Positions 1-7,735 of a stretch of 18,770 nucleotides of DNA are shown here, one piece after another. Within the stretch, counting starts at the first letter, position 1. Each line of letters opens with the position of its first letter. Both the position numbers and the translations under genes were made by a program. Source of the stretch: JAZQLP01 sp045629205 (GTDB lineage: Bacteria; Bacillota; Clostridia; Oscillospirales; UBA644); NCBI GenBank assembly GCA_045629205.1, contig JAZQQT010000012.1:1-18770 (forward strand), given 5' to 3'. Below the pieces are notes generated by a model that was not told the DNA's origin, made no database searches, and saw nothing but the letters and a program-made list of their open reading frames with translations.

Positions 1-1936
1 TCGTCAGGCCAGTGATTTGCCTCCAGCTTCCTTCAGATTCCCGATTACCCGGGACACCCTTGCTCTTGGCTATATCCTTCCCGCTGTCGGGCGGATTGGG
101 GACTTTCACCCCTTGAAACATGCGCCCGCTGGGCGCACTACGATATTTTGCTGCCCCGACAGCTTTACGGGGCATCAAAATGTTTATCAAATCCGCGCGC
201 CCCGCCGTTCTGAGCGCTTCCTCACACAAAGAACGGTTCTGCGGCAGGTGGTATTGCATCAGCGCGCGCTGCATAGCCTTTTCTTTCGGAGACTTGGGGA
301 CATAGACGGCTTTCATTGTAAACGGATCGAGTTCTGTATAATACATTGCGGTCGACACTGTTCCCGGAGTGGGATAGAAATCCTGGACCTGCTCGGGATG
401 ATAATTAATTTTTTTCAAATAAAGTGCAAGACGGATACTGTCGTCCAACGTACATCCCGGATGAGAAGACATTAAATACGGAACAAGGAACTGTTTTAGC
501 CCATATTTTTTGTTAAGGGCATAAAACTTATCATAAAATTTTTCATACATTCTGAAAGGGGGCTTTCCCATATATGAAAGAACCCTGTCCGAACAATGCT
601 CCGGCGCAACTTTCAGTTGTCCGCTGATATGATATCTGACAAGTTCCTCAAAAAATTCTCCGTTTTTATCAAGCATTAAATAATCAAACCTTATACCGGA
701 GCGAATAAAAACCTTTTTAACATTGGGCAATTCTCTAAGTTCTCGCAACAATTCGGCATATTCACTGTGCGAAACACGGAGATTTGGACAAGCCTCCGGC
801 GCAAGACAATGTTTATTGCCTTTACACATACTCTTATTTCCACATGAAGTGTTGCGGAAATTAGCTGTCGGTCCGCCGACATCGTTAATATATCCCTTAA
901 AATTCGGACTCTCGGTAATAAGTTTTGCTTCTTTAATTACAGATTCCTTACTTCGCGAAGTAACTCTTCTACCCTGATGCATTGCTATGGCACAGAAATT
1001 ACATCCGCCGAAACATCCGCGATTATGAATAATTGAATTTTCAACTTCCTTTATGGCCGGAATACCGCCCATTTTCTCATACATAGGATGATAAGCTCGT
1101 GTGAAAGGAAGCGCATATACCTTATCCAGTTCGTCACGCTCCAAAGCCGGAGACGGAGGATTTTGTATCAGGTAGACATTGCCGTGTTTTTGCGCAAGTA
1201 TCCTGCCTCGGATAGGATCCTGCTCATCAAACTGAATTCTGACACATTCGGCATACTTTTCCTTGCTCTCACAAACGCTTCTGAAAGACGGAATGTCAAG
1301 AGCGCCGTCAGAAACAACATCTGACGCATAACAAATACCACGGATATTGTATAAATCTTTGATCGTGCCTCCGGATTTGAAACATTCAACGATTTCGGTC
1401 GTTTGATGTTCACCCATACCGTAGGATAAAATATCTGCGGAACTGTCAAATAAAATCGACGGCATAACAGAATCAGACCAGTAATCGTAATGAGCAAATC
1501 TTCGTAATGAGGCTTCAAGTCCGCCTATAATTATCGGAATATCTCCGTAAGCTTTTCTGATGAGTTTGCAATAAACGGTTACGGCTCTGTCCGGACGACA
1601 ACCGAGACGCCCTCCCGGAGAATACAAGTCCGCATCGCGGCGTTTCTTTGCAACCGTGTAATTATTTACCATAGAATCGATATTTCCGGACGAAACCATA
1701 AAAGCATATTTCGGTCTGCCGAGGGATGTAATATCATCGGTATTATTCCATTTCGGTTGTGCAATAACAGCCACGGAACAACCGAGTGATTCGATGATCC
1801 TTGTGATGATCGCCGCGCCGAATGACGGATGGTCGACGTAAGCGTCCCCCGTGACATAGATGAAATCGGGTTGGGCTATTCCGCGTTCCCGCAGGTCATC
1901 GACCGAAACGGGAATAAACAATCTTCTATCCGGCAT
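1..1936 (-). CDS. YgiQ-family radical SAM protein, 3' end cut by window edge
   Basis: A single open frame reads leftward from an ATG at 1936 to base 1 with no stop, giving 645 visible residues. It begins MPDRRLFIPVSVDDLRERG. A radical SAM cluster motif CFGGCNFC lies at about residues 308-315 (CxxxCxxC), within the context IHNRGCFGGCNFCAIAM. Further on are KVAPEHCSD, SSHPGC and DFYPTPGT, and near the C-terminus YTELDPFT, all typical of the YgiQ/UPF0313 family. E. coli YgiQ is a little over 700 residues, so probably only the tail is missing. The biochemical role of the family is not settled; the [4Fe-4S]/SAM chemistry follows from the motif. Its ATG overlaps the ftsK stop by one base (TAATG), so translation is probably coupled and the gene cotranscribed with ftsK. 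The visible C-terminal tail is Pro/Gly/Ser/Lys-rich and low in complexity. Family assignment is firm; function is not. Confidence 0.93.
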   Translation of the reverse strand, partial: MPDRRLFIPVSVDDLRERGIAQPDFIYVTGDAYVDHPSFGAAIITRIIESLGCSVAVIAQPKWNNTDDITSLGRPKYAFMVSSGNIDSMVNNYTVAKKRRDADLYSPGGRLGCRPDRAVTVYCKLIRKAYGDIPIIIGGLEASLRRFAHYDYWSDSVMPSILFDSSADILSYGMGEHQTTEIVECFKSGGTIKDLYNIRGICYASDVVSDGALDIPSFRSVCESKEKYAECVRIQFDEQDPIRGRILAQKHGNVYLIQNPPSPALERDELDKVYALPFTRAYHPMYEKMGGIPAIKEVENSIIHNRGCFGGCNFCAIAMHQGRRVTSRSKESVIKEAKLITESPNFKGYINDVGGPTANFRNTSCGNKSMCKGNKHCLAPEACPNLRVSHSEYAELLRELRELPNVKKVFIRSGIRFDYLMLDKNGEFFEELVRYHISGQLKVAPEHCSDRVLSYMGKPPFRMYEKFYDKFYALNKKYGLKQFLVPYLMSSHPGCTLDDSIRLALYLKKINYHPEQVQDFYPTPGTVSTAMYYTELDPFTMKAVYVPKSPKEKAMQRALMQYHLPQNRSLCEEALRTAGRADLINILMPRKAVGAAKYRSAPSGRMFQGVKVPNPPDSGKDIAKSKGVPGNRESEGSWRQITGLT

Positions 1937-4512
1937 TATTCTAATTCTCTGCGGCTCTTCATTTCGAGCCATTGCTGCTGAGTCATTTTGACTTCTCTCG
2001 GTTTGCTGCCGTTATAGGGACCAATAATACCGCGAGCTTCCATTTGGTCCATAATTCTTGCCGATCTGGCATATCCGAGTTTGAGCTTTCGCTGAAGAGT
2101 CGAAGTAGAAGCCATGCCTTCTCTCATAACGACTTCAATTGCCTGAGGAAGCATAACATCTTCATCATCGTCTTCCCCACCTTTATCTCCGCCGTCTTTA
2201 CCTTTTGCAAGAACCTTGGCAGCCTGTTCGATCTTGTTGATGACATCCTCATCATACTGAACACTGTAATTATTCTTAACAAACTCTACAACGGATTCAA
2301 CTTCGCTTTCTTCGACATAACATCCCTGAACTCTCAATGGTTTCGGAGCTCCCATAGGATCAAACAGCATATCGCCTTTTCCGAGTAATTTTTCAGCTCC
2401 GGTTGAATCAAGAATTATACGTGAATCTGTTCCGGACGCAACTGCAAACGCAATTCTGGAAGGAACATTTCCTTTGATGGTTCCTGTAATGACATTAACC
2501 GAAGGACGCTGCGTTGCAAGAACAAGATGCATACCTGCGGCACGAGCCATAGCGGCGAGACGGGAAATCGAATCTTCAACTTCGTTTTTCGCGACAAGCA
2601 TAAGGTCAGCCATTTCGTCAATCACAATTACGATATACGGCAACTTTGATTCGCCGTCTGTAATATTCTGATTATATCTTGAAAAGTCGCGGACGCCTTT
2701 TTCTTTAAAAAGTTCGTAACGCTTTTCCATTTCACTGACCGCCCAGCTTAATGCACCGGATGCTTTTCTGGCATCGGTAACAACCGGAATAAGTAAGTGA
2801 GGAAGACTGTCATATATACTGAGTTCGACTTTTTTGGGGTCAATAAGAATCAGTTTAACATCCTCGGGAGAAGATTTGTAAAGCAAGCTGATCAGCATTG
2901 AATTGATACATACCGATTTACCGGAACCTGTAGCGCCTGCGATAAGCAGATGCGGCATACGCGACAAATCGGCAATAATCATATTCCCTTCTATGTCTTT
3001 GCCGAGCGCGACCGAAAGCGCACTTGCGGCATTTTTAAATTCATTGCTTCTGATAATTTCTTCAAGATAAACTATACTGTTTACCTTATTGGGTATTTCG
3101 ACGCCTATTGCCGCTTTTCCCGGAATAGGAGCCTCCAATCGGACTGCCTTTGCTGCAAGATGAAGGGCAATATCGTCCGACAGATTGGTAACTTTGCTGA
3201 CTTTGACACCGGCCTGAGGCTGAAGTTCAAATCTGGTGACGGTGGGACCTTTTGTAATATTGAGAAGCTTTGTTTCGACATTGAAAGTTTTAAGAGCCTC
3301 TATAAGATTCTCGGCGGTTTCATGAAGATTTTCTTCAAGTCCGAGATTTAACTGCGGATTATACTTAAGAAGAGCAATCGGAGGAGCGACATACTCTTTT
3401 TCGAATCCGGTTTCACCATCAATCTGTTCGCCGGACTCAGCATCGGATTGCTCGGGAGGTTCACCGCATTCTTCCGAATGTTCTTTAGCTTCCGCTTCAC
3501 TGACCTTGCGAAAAATCATATCTCTGACAGAATCGTCTGTAATTGATTCTTCAAGAGGGTTATGTTCGGAAAGGGATGCTTTATTTGCAGAAGAAGTATT
3601 GTCAGTTGACTCCGCAGGAGGAACAACGAGATCGGAATCGGGGTCGGAATCCGGAGCGATTAACTCAACGACACGATGTTCATCGGTTTTGGGGGGATTT
3701 TGAGGAATAACGGTATACGGTTTTTCTATATCTGCAATAATATCATCAACATCAGATTCAGTCTGAGGACGTTTTTTCTGCTCTTCTTTCTTCTTTTTGT
3801 TTTCATCACGGCGGAGAACGGCAACTTCTTTCCGCAGTTCGGTAACCTCCTTCTGCAATGCTTTTTCGTCCTTGCTTCTGACAGGAAGATTGACTTCGGG
3901 TATTTTCTCGGCCATACGGGCAATCGCTGTTCTGAAAACAAAAAAAGACATCAGGATTATTATAACGCCGAGTATAATACCGGCACCGGTATTGGCACAC
4001 AGTAATATCAGAGGTTCGGAAACAAGCCCGCCGATAACACCTCCGGATTTAATATTGATACCATCGGAAAAGAGCTGCTGGATTAAATCGGTAAACTTAC
4101 GATTGAAAGTAATGTCTTCGTCTATTTGCGCACGGAAAACAATAACGTTGTAAAGAGCAGCCAACAAAACAAGAAAAACAACGGTTATAATAATCCGATG
4201 CTTCAAAAGTGTTTCATTGGCTTTCAGCTGTATACCGGCGTAAATAAAAACAAACGGAATCAGATATCCGATTATACCGAATAAACCGAGCGTAACTTTC
4301 TGAAACACCTCGCCGACCACGCCGAACAGATTGGTGCAAAGAAACAAAACATAAAACATGCCGAATAGAATAAGACAAACCGAAATGAAGAAGTTTCTGA
4401 CTTTTGTATTAACCGGTTTTTTTTGTTCTTCCTTCACCGAAGGCTGCACCGTTTGTTTTTTTTGCGCTGTCTTTGTTTTAACGTTTTTATTGTTTTGTTT
4501 AGATGATGCCAT
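1936..4512 (-). CDS. ftsK: DNA translocase FtsK/SpoIIIE
   Basis: An 858-residue, membrane-anchored, ATP-driven double-stranded DNA pump that moves chromosome DNA through the closing septum (or into the forespore if it is the SpoIIIE paralogue). A Lys/Gln-rich cytoplasmic N-terminus is followed by about four hydrophobic segments near residues 41-64, 75-95, 106-126 and 167-193. Then comes a coiled-coil and acidic, Glu/Ser/Pro-rich linker (about 215-375), and the motor: Walker A AGATGSGKS at 525-533, Walker B VIVIDEMADL at 628-637, and ATQRPSVNVITG at 666-677. The C-terminal winged-helix gamma domain (about 786-850) includes LQRKLKLGYARSARIMDQM and GSKPREV, which in the family reads orientation sequences. 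Length is typical of Bacillota. FtsK and SpoIIIE cannot be told apart here. The gene is divergent from zapA and overlaps ygiQ by one base. The nearest Shine-Dalgarno-like sequence (AAAGGAAA) is somewhat far from the ATG. Confidence 0.96.
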   Translation of the reverse strand: MASSKQNNKNVKTKTAQKKQTVQPSVKEEQKKPVNTKVRNFFISVCLILFGMFYVLFLCTNLFGVVGEVFQKVTLGLFGIIGYLIPFVFIYAGIQLKANETLLKHRIIITVVFLVLLAALYNVIVFRAQIDEDITFNRKFTDLIQQLFSDGINIKSGGVIGGLVSEPLILLCANTGAGIILGVIIILMSFFVFRTAIARMAEKIPEVNLPVRSKDEKALQKEVTELRKEVAVLRRDENKKKKEEQKKRPQTESDVDDIIADIEKPYTVIPQNPPKTDEHRVVELIAPDSDPDSDLVVPPAESTDNTSSANKASLSEHNPLEESITDDSVRDMIFRKVSEAEAKEHSEECGEPPEQSDAESGEQIDGETGFEKEYVAPPIALLKYNPQLNLGLEENLHETAENLIEALKTFNVETKLLNITKGPTVTRFELQPQAGVKVSKVTNLSDDIALHLAAKAVRLEAPIPGKAAIGVEIPNKVNSIVYLEEIIRSNEFKNAASALSVALGKDIEGNMIIADLSRMPHLLIAGATGSGKSVCINSMLISLLYKSSPEDVKLILIDPKKVELSIYDSLPHLLIPVVTDARKASGALSWAVSEMEKRYELFKEKGVRDFSRYNQNITDGESKLPYIVIVIDEMADLMLVAKNEVEDSISRLAAMARAAGMHLVLATQRPSVNVITGTIKGNVPSRIAFAVASGTDSRIILDSTGAEKLLGKGDMLFDPMGAPKPLRVQGCYVEESEVESVVEFVKNNYSVQYDEDVINKIEQAAKVLAKGKDGGDKGGEDDDEDVMLPQAIEVVMREGMASTSTLQRKLKLGYARSARIMDQMEARGIIGPYNGSKPREVKMTQQQWLEMKSRRELE

Positions 4513-4611
4513 TACGAGATAATTTTCCTTTCATTACAAAGCAAAAGATAATTTGTGTAAATATACTAAAAAATCATATTTTTTTTATAATAATTTCTAT
4601 GTTGTGCAGTG

Positions 4612-4640
4612 TTGAACGATAGAAAGCAATGAGATATAAT
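4612..4640 (+). promoter_or_regulatory. Predicted sigma-A promoter for zapA and the U32 gene
   Basis: TTGAAC (4612-4617) is separated by 17 bp from a perfect TATAAT (4635-4640). The expected start is near 4647, leaving a leader of about 75 nt before the zapA ATG. The -35 box matches consensus at four of six positions. The promoter converges on the predicted ftsK promoter, so the two initiation sites lie within a few bases of each other. Confidence 0.6.
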
Positions 4641-4648
4641 ATTAGAAG

Positions 4649-4667
4649 TATAGTATTTACTACTATA
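4649..4667. repeat. Palindrome between the facing ftsK and zapA promoters
   Basis: TATAGTA (4649-4655) and TACTATA (4661-4667) form a perfect 7-bp inverted repeat with the 5-base spacer TTTAC. The right arm contains the ftsK -10 box on the minus strand; the left arm lies at the expected zapA transcription start. It could be an operator for a dimeric repressor, or simply a consequence of AT-rich -10-like sequence on both strands. Confidence 0.5.
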
Positions 4668-4690
4668 TCACATTATTATTAATAAGTCAA
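4662..4690 (-). promoter_or_regulatory. Predicted sigma-A promoter for ftsK
   Basis: On the minus strand, TTGACT (4690-4685) lies 17 bp from TATAGT (4667-4662). TGA directly before the -10 gives an extended -10 (TGTGATATAGT). Transcription would start near 4655 and run left, giving a leader of about 140 nt. The promoter points toward the zapA promoter and its -10 box lies within a palindrome. Confidence 0.6.
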
Positions 4691-4722
4691 CTAATATTAA
4701 ATAAAATGTAAGGGACGGAATT

Positions 4723-5064
4723 ATGGAAAATATTTATACTGTAAAACTCGGCAATATGGAAATTAAAATTTCATCAACCGAAACACAGGAATACACCGAA
4801 AGCGTTGCTGCAGAAGTTAATGCCAAAATCAAAGAAATCATCAATGCAGATCTTTCCGCATCCACGAATAAGGCAGCGCTTCTTGCAGCCATGGATTTCT
4901 GCGACGAAGTCAACAAACTGAGAGAAGATACAGATAATTTAAGACTTCAGTTAAAAGAGTATATGGACGAATCCGCAAAAATCGCCATTGAAAGAGACGA
5001 AGCAAAAAAACTCGCCGATAAATATAAAAGCGAACTTCTCGCGATGAAAAACAGAAATTTCTAA
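4723..5064 (+). CDS. zapA: Cell division protein ZapA
   Basis: A 113-residue ZapA-family protein, which binds FtsZ and promotes bundling and stability of the Z ring. The N-terminal part (MENIYTVKLGNMEIKIS) is the small alpha/beta head of the family. Residues about 15-50 contain the characteristic EYTESVAAEVNAKIKEI stretch followed by NKAALLAAMDFCDE. From about residue 60 to the end the sequence is a highly charged coiled coil that in the family drives dimer and tetramer formation. Length fits the family. The ATG is preceded by a good purine-rich ribosome site (AAGGGACGG). It is the first gene of a two-gene unit: the U32 gene starts 6 bases after its stop. Being divergent from ftsK puts two division genes under one intergenic region. 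Confidence 0.92.
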   Translation: MENIYTVKLGNMEIKISSTETQEYTESVAAEVNAKIKEIINADLSASTNKAALLAAMDFCDEVNKLREDTDNLRLQLKEYMDESAKIAIERDEAKKLADKYKSELLAMKNRNF

Positions 5065-5070
5065 AATCAG

Positions 5071-7104
5071 ATGATTGAATTGCTTTCTCCGGCAGGAACA
5101 CCGGAAGCACTGAAGGCGGCAGTCGCAGCAGGAGCGGATGCCGTATATTTCGGTGCTAATAATTTCAATGCAAGAATAAACGCAAATAACTTCGGCAAGG
5201 AAGAAATCCTTGCCGCAATTGATTATTGTCACAGACAAGGTGTGCATTGCCACGCAACAATGAATACTTTACTTTCCGACAGAGAAATGCCAGAAGCATT
5301 ATCTTTGGCGGAATTTTTTGTTTCTGCGGGGATCGACGCATTCATTGTTCAGGATATAGGTTTTGCCGGATTATTACTTAAAGCAACCGACACACCGCTC
5401 CACGCATCGACACAAATGACGGTTCATTCTCTTGACGGCGTTCTTCAACTCGCGGAAATGGGTTTTAAACGAGCAGTATTGTCAAGAGAACTTTCGGCGG
5501 AAGACATCAGAATAATCAAACAAGGAACACCGAAAGGATTTGAACTCGAAATATTCGTTCACGGCGCGTTGTGCATGTCATACAGCGGACAGTGCTATAT
5601 GAGCAGCATAATCGGAAACAGAAGCGGAAACAGAGGAAAGTGCGCTCAACCCTGCCGTTTACCATACGACAAAGGTTTCAGACTGAGTTTAAAAGATTTG
5701 TGTCTGATAGAAAAATTAAAAGAAATAAAAGAAATCGGCATCGATTCTTTAAAAATCGAAGGTCGAATGAAAAGTCCCGAATATGTTTACACTATAACAA
5801 AAAAATACGCAGATGCCTTACAAGGGAAAAACATTATTCAAGACGATATTACCGAAATGGAAGATGTTTTTTCAAGAGGCGGTTTTACAGACGGCTACTT
5901 TTCCGACAAACACGGACAAGATATGTTCGGAACAAAAACGGCAACACCCGGCAGAAATATCATAACCGTACCGGCAAATAAATACAAACGTTACCGAATA
6001 GATTTATCAGGATATACATCGCAGGACACCAATGATAATACCATTCTGAATATTACTTATACGACAGAAGACTGTCTTTCGGCATGCACGGAAATAAAAC
6101 TTGAAAAACCAAAGACAAAAATTTTAACAGCAGATGATATCATATCTTCATTGACAAAATACGGAGATACGATTTATTACGAAGGTAAATCAAATATTTC
6201 CCTTAGTGGTGATTTTTTTGTTTCGAACTCCGTGTTAAATGCCGCAAGAAGAGAATGTCTGGGTTCCATTGAAGAAATGCGAACCATTAAAAATCATGCA
6301 TACAGAAAGCCGACAACAGAGTTGGCTTCTCACGGCAAATCCATATCCGAACAAAAGTTTTCGGGGTATTTTTTATATCCGGACAACATACCGGACAACG
6401 CTCGGTTACTGGACGCAATTATTATTCCGGCAGAGAAAATTACAGGCAAAAAACTTGACATATTAAGAAACAGATTTAATGAAAAAATATGTCTTTCGCT
6501 TCCTCCGATTTTTCACGACACAGAAAAACATATCATCGACAAAATAGTCAGAGATGCATATACAGAACACGATATCAGACATTTTGAAGTCAATAATATC
6601 GGACAGCTCAAATATCTCAGTGAATTAAAAAAGCTGACATTCAACAATATGGTTATTCACGGAGATTACGGACTTAACATATTTAATTCATATTCAAAAT
6701 CCGAATATAAAAAAATCGGCGTAGCTTCGGAAATATTGACTTTTGAAGCCCCATATGCCATGCTTACTCCTTTATTTGACGAAGAAACCGGCATTATCGC
6801 ATACGGAAGATTACCATTTATGGTAATGAGAAACTGTATAAAAAAACAGCACAGAATTCCGGAATATATGGAAGACAGATTGGGCAAAAAGTTTTTACTC
6901 TCCTGCGAATTCGGATGCAGAAACAGAATGTTCAATTCCGACGTATTGTGGCTCGCTGATAAAAATATATCGGGTGCAGGTTTTATCCGGTTGATGTTTA
7001 CGGATGAAAGCATTAAAAAAATTGCAGATATTATTGATTCCTACATTAACAAAAACGATTCCGGACGTCCGAATACCATGACAAGAGGAAACTACAAGCT
7101 TTGA
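5071..7104 (+). CDS. U32-family protein, RlhA-like (23S rRNA C2501 hydroxylase type)
   Basis: A 677-residue member of the 'peptidase U32' family in its long form, with a C-terminal extension of the DUF3656 type. It opens with IELLSPAGTPEALKAAVAAG and carries the family signature FVHGALCMSYSGQCYMSS at about 162-179, followed by GNRSGNRGKCAQPCR and the later DSLKIEGRMKSPEYV. Cys168, Cys175, Cys191 and Cys211 sit where related proteins (UbiU/UbiV, RlhA) are thought to hold an iron-sulfur cluster; that match is inferred. E. coli RlhA hydroxylates C2501 of 23S rRNA using prephenate-dependent chemistry. The older label collagenase/protease is poorly supported for this long type. No clear Shine-Dalgarno sequence precedes the ATG, which lies 6 bases after the zapA stop, so reinitiation is likely. 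Other U32 roles remain possible. Confidence 0.88.
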   Translation: MIELLSPAGTPEALKAAVAAGADAVYFGANNFNARINANNFGKEEILAAIDYCHRQGVHCHATMNTLLSDREMPEALSLAEFFVSAGIDAFIVQDIGFAGLLLKATDTPLHASTQMTVHSLDGVLQLAEMGFKRAVLSRELSAEDIRIIKQGTPKGFELEIFVHGALCMSYSGQCYMSSIIGNRSGNRGKCAQPCRLPYDKGFRLSLKDLCLIEKLKEIKEIGIDSLKIEGRMKSPEYVYTITKKYADALQGKNIIQDDITEMEDVFSRGGFTDGYFSDKHGQDMFGTKTATPGRNIITVPANKYKRYRIDLSGYTSQDTNDNTILNITYTTEDCLSACTEIKLEKPKTKILTADDIISSLTKYGDTIYYEGKSNISLSGDFFVSNSVLNAARRECLGSIEEMRTIKNHAYRKPTTELASHGKSISEQKFSGYFLYPDNIPDNARLLDAIIIPAEKITGKKLDILRNRFNEKICLSLPPIFHDTEKHIIDKIVRDAYTEHDIRHFEVNNIGQLKYLSELKKLTFNNMVIHGDYGLNIFNSYSKSEYKKIGVASEILTFEAPYAMLTPLFDEETGIIAYGRLPFMVMRNCIKKQHRIPEYMEDRLGKKFLLSCEFGCRNRMFNSDVLWLADKNISGAGFIRLMFTDESIKKIADIIDSYINKNDSGRPNTMTRGNYKL

Positions 7105-7168
7105 ATCTTTACGTCAAGTTTTTTGGTTTCGTCAAAATTACCCAAAACATAAACCATACTTTCACAGC

Positions 7169-7203
7169 CGCCGTTTTACAACAGAAAACGGCGTTTTTTT
7201 ATT
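7169..7203 (+). terminator. Rho-independent terminator after the U32 gene
   Basis: CGCCGTTTT (7169-7177) pairs perfectly with AAAACGGCG (7185-7193) around a 7-base loop. A run of seven T residues (7194-7200) follows. It lies about 65 bases after the U32 stop codon and ends the zapA unit. Confidence 0.92.
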
Positions 7204-7259
7204 GTTCCGAAACATATAATAATTGATAAAATGATGATCAAACCGCATAATTTCAAGGG

Positions 7260-7289
7260 TTTTCCACGTTTTCAACAGGGTTTTCAACA
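7260..7289 (+). repeat. DnaA-box-like array A (three 9-mers)
   Basis: TTTTCCACG (7260-7268) directly abuts TTTTCAACA (7269-7277); after GGG comes TTTTCAACA again (7281-7289). Start-to-start spacings are 9 and 12 bp, all in the same orientation. Compared with the DnaA box TTATCCACA, the first has two differences (A3T, A9G) and the others two (A3T, C6A), so binding by DnaA is plausible but unproven. Confidence 0.6.
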
Positions 7290-7294
7290 GATTA

Positions 7295-7312
7295 ATATCT
7301 GAAAACAGATAT
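7295..7312. repeat. Perfect short hairpin beside array A
   Basis: ATATCTG (7295-7301) and CAGATAT (7306-7312) are exact inverted copies around the loop AAAA. There is no T run after it, so it is not an intrinsic terminator. It starts six bases after the last 9-mer of array A. Confidence 0.6.
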
Positions 7313-7358
7313 CACTTCGGATTCATCAAGTTATTACTTAACACCCAAAGCATAATGC

Positions 7359-7401
7359 ATATAATCATATAATTCTTGATTTCCGAAAAACATGATTATA
7401 T
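7359..7401. repeat. 10-bp inverted repeat between the two arrays
   Basis: ATATAATCAT (7359-7368) and ATGATTATAT (7392-7401) are exact reverse complements separated by 23 bases. Both arms are pure low-complexity AT-rich sequence, so chance is a real possibility. It lies roughly midway between arrays A and B. Confidence 0.4.
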
Positions 7402-7485
7402 CAACAAAAATCGTTGTTTTCAATCATTGATCACATAAGCGATTATGCATAACATTCTGCGCTGAAAAGTATGTAATTATCAATG

Positions 7486-7515
7486 TTTTCAACATTTTGC
7501 ACACAGTTTTCAACA
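7486..7515 (+). repeat. DnaA-box-like array B (three 9-mers)
   Basis: TTTTCAACA (7486-7494) directly abuts TTTTGCACA (7495-7503); after CAG comes TTTTCAACA (7507-7515). The 9 and 12 bp spacings and the orientation are identical to array A, 226 bp upstream. TTTTGCACA fits the relaxed DnaA-box consensus TTWTNCACA; the other two miss it at position 6. Confidence 0.6.
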
Positions 7516-7674
7516 GTAAACATACAAAATCAATATCTTTTTATTAAAATCAAACACGAAACACATCAAGACATTTTCTTTTTCTGTTTTTCCATTGTCA
7601 ATAAGTCAAAATACACAAAATATTTTTTTCAAAAAATCGGCATCCGAACGATAATATTCTTTACAATTATATAA

Positions 7675-7703
7675 TTGACAAAATTAAAAAAAAATGATAC
7701 AAT
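7675..7703 (+). promoter_or_regulatory. Strong predicted promoter for the Ig-like lipoprotein
   Basis: A perfect TTGACA (7675-7680), a 17-bp spacer and TACAAT (7698-7703), with TGA at 7695-7697 forming an extended -10. The leader is only about 25 nt and contains the ribosome site GGAAGGG ahead of the ATG at 7736. This is among the best promoter matches in the window. Confidence 0.85.
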
Positions 7704-7735
7704 AGAGTTACACTATCAAATGGAAGGGAATAAAT

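Larger units (their letters stand above)
7105..7735. other. AT-rich gene-free region with DnaA-box-like arrays
   Basis: About 630 bp with no convincing gene on either strand. After the U32 terminator it holds two clusters of three 9-mers (7260-7289 and 7486-7515), a perfect 7-bp hairpin (7295-7312), a 10-bp inverted repeat (7359-7368 with 7392-7401), and finally the promoter of the lipoprotein gene. The central part is much more AT-rich than the flanking genes. No tRNA or known riboswitch was recognised. Confidence 0.7.

Noticed and set aside
17..475. Plus-strand open frame of 152 codons at the left edge
   Set aside because: Lies antisense to the YgiQ frame, which carries the radical SAM motif and C-terminal family motifs and is open through the edge.
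7483..7674. Small open frame of 63 codons in the gene-free region
   Set aside because: Phe/Ile/Lys-rich AT-driven reading frame with no ribosome site, overlapping array B.
7205..7700. Calling this region the chromosomal origin oriC
   Set aside because: The boxes deviate from the DnaA consensus and there is no dnaA, dnaN, rpmH or gidA in the window; kept only as a hypothesis for the arrays.
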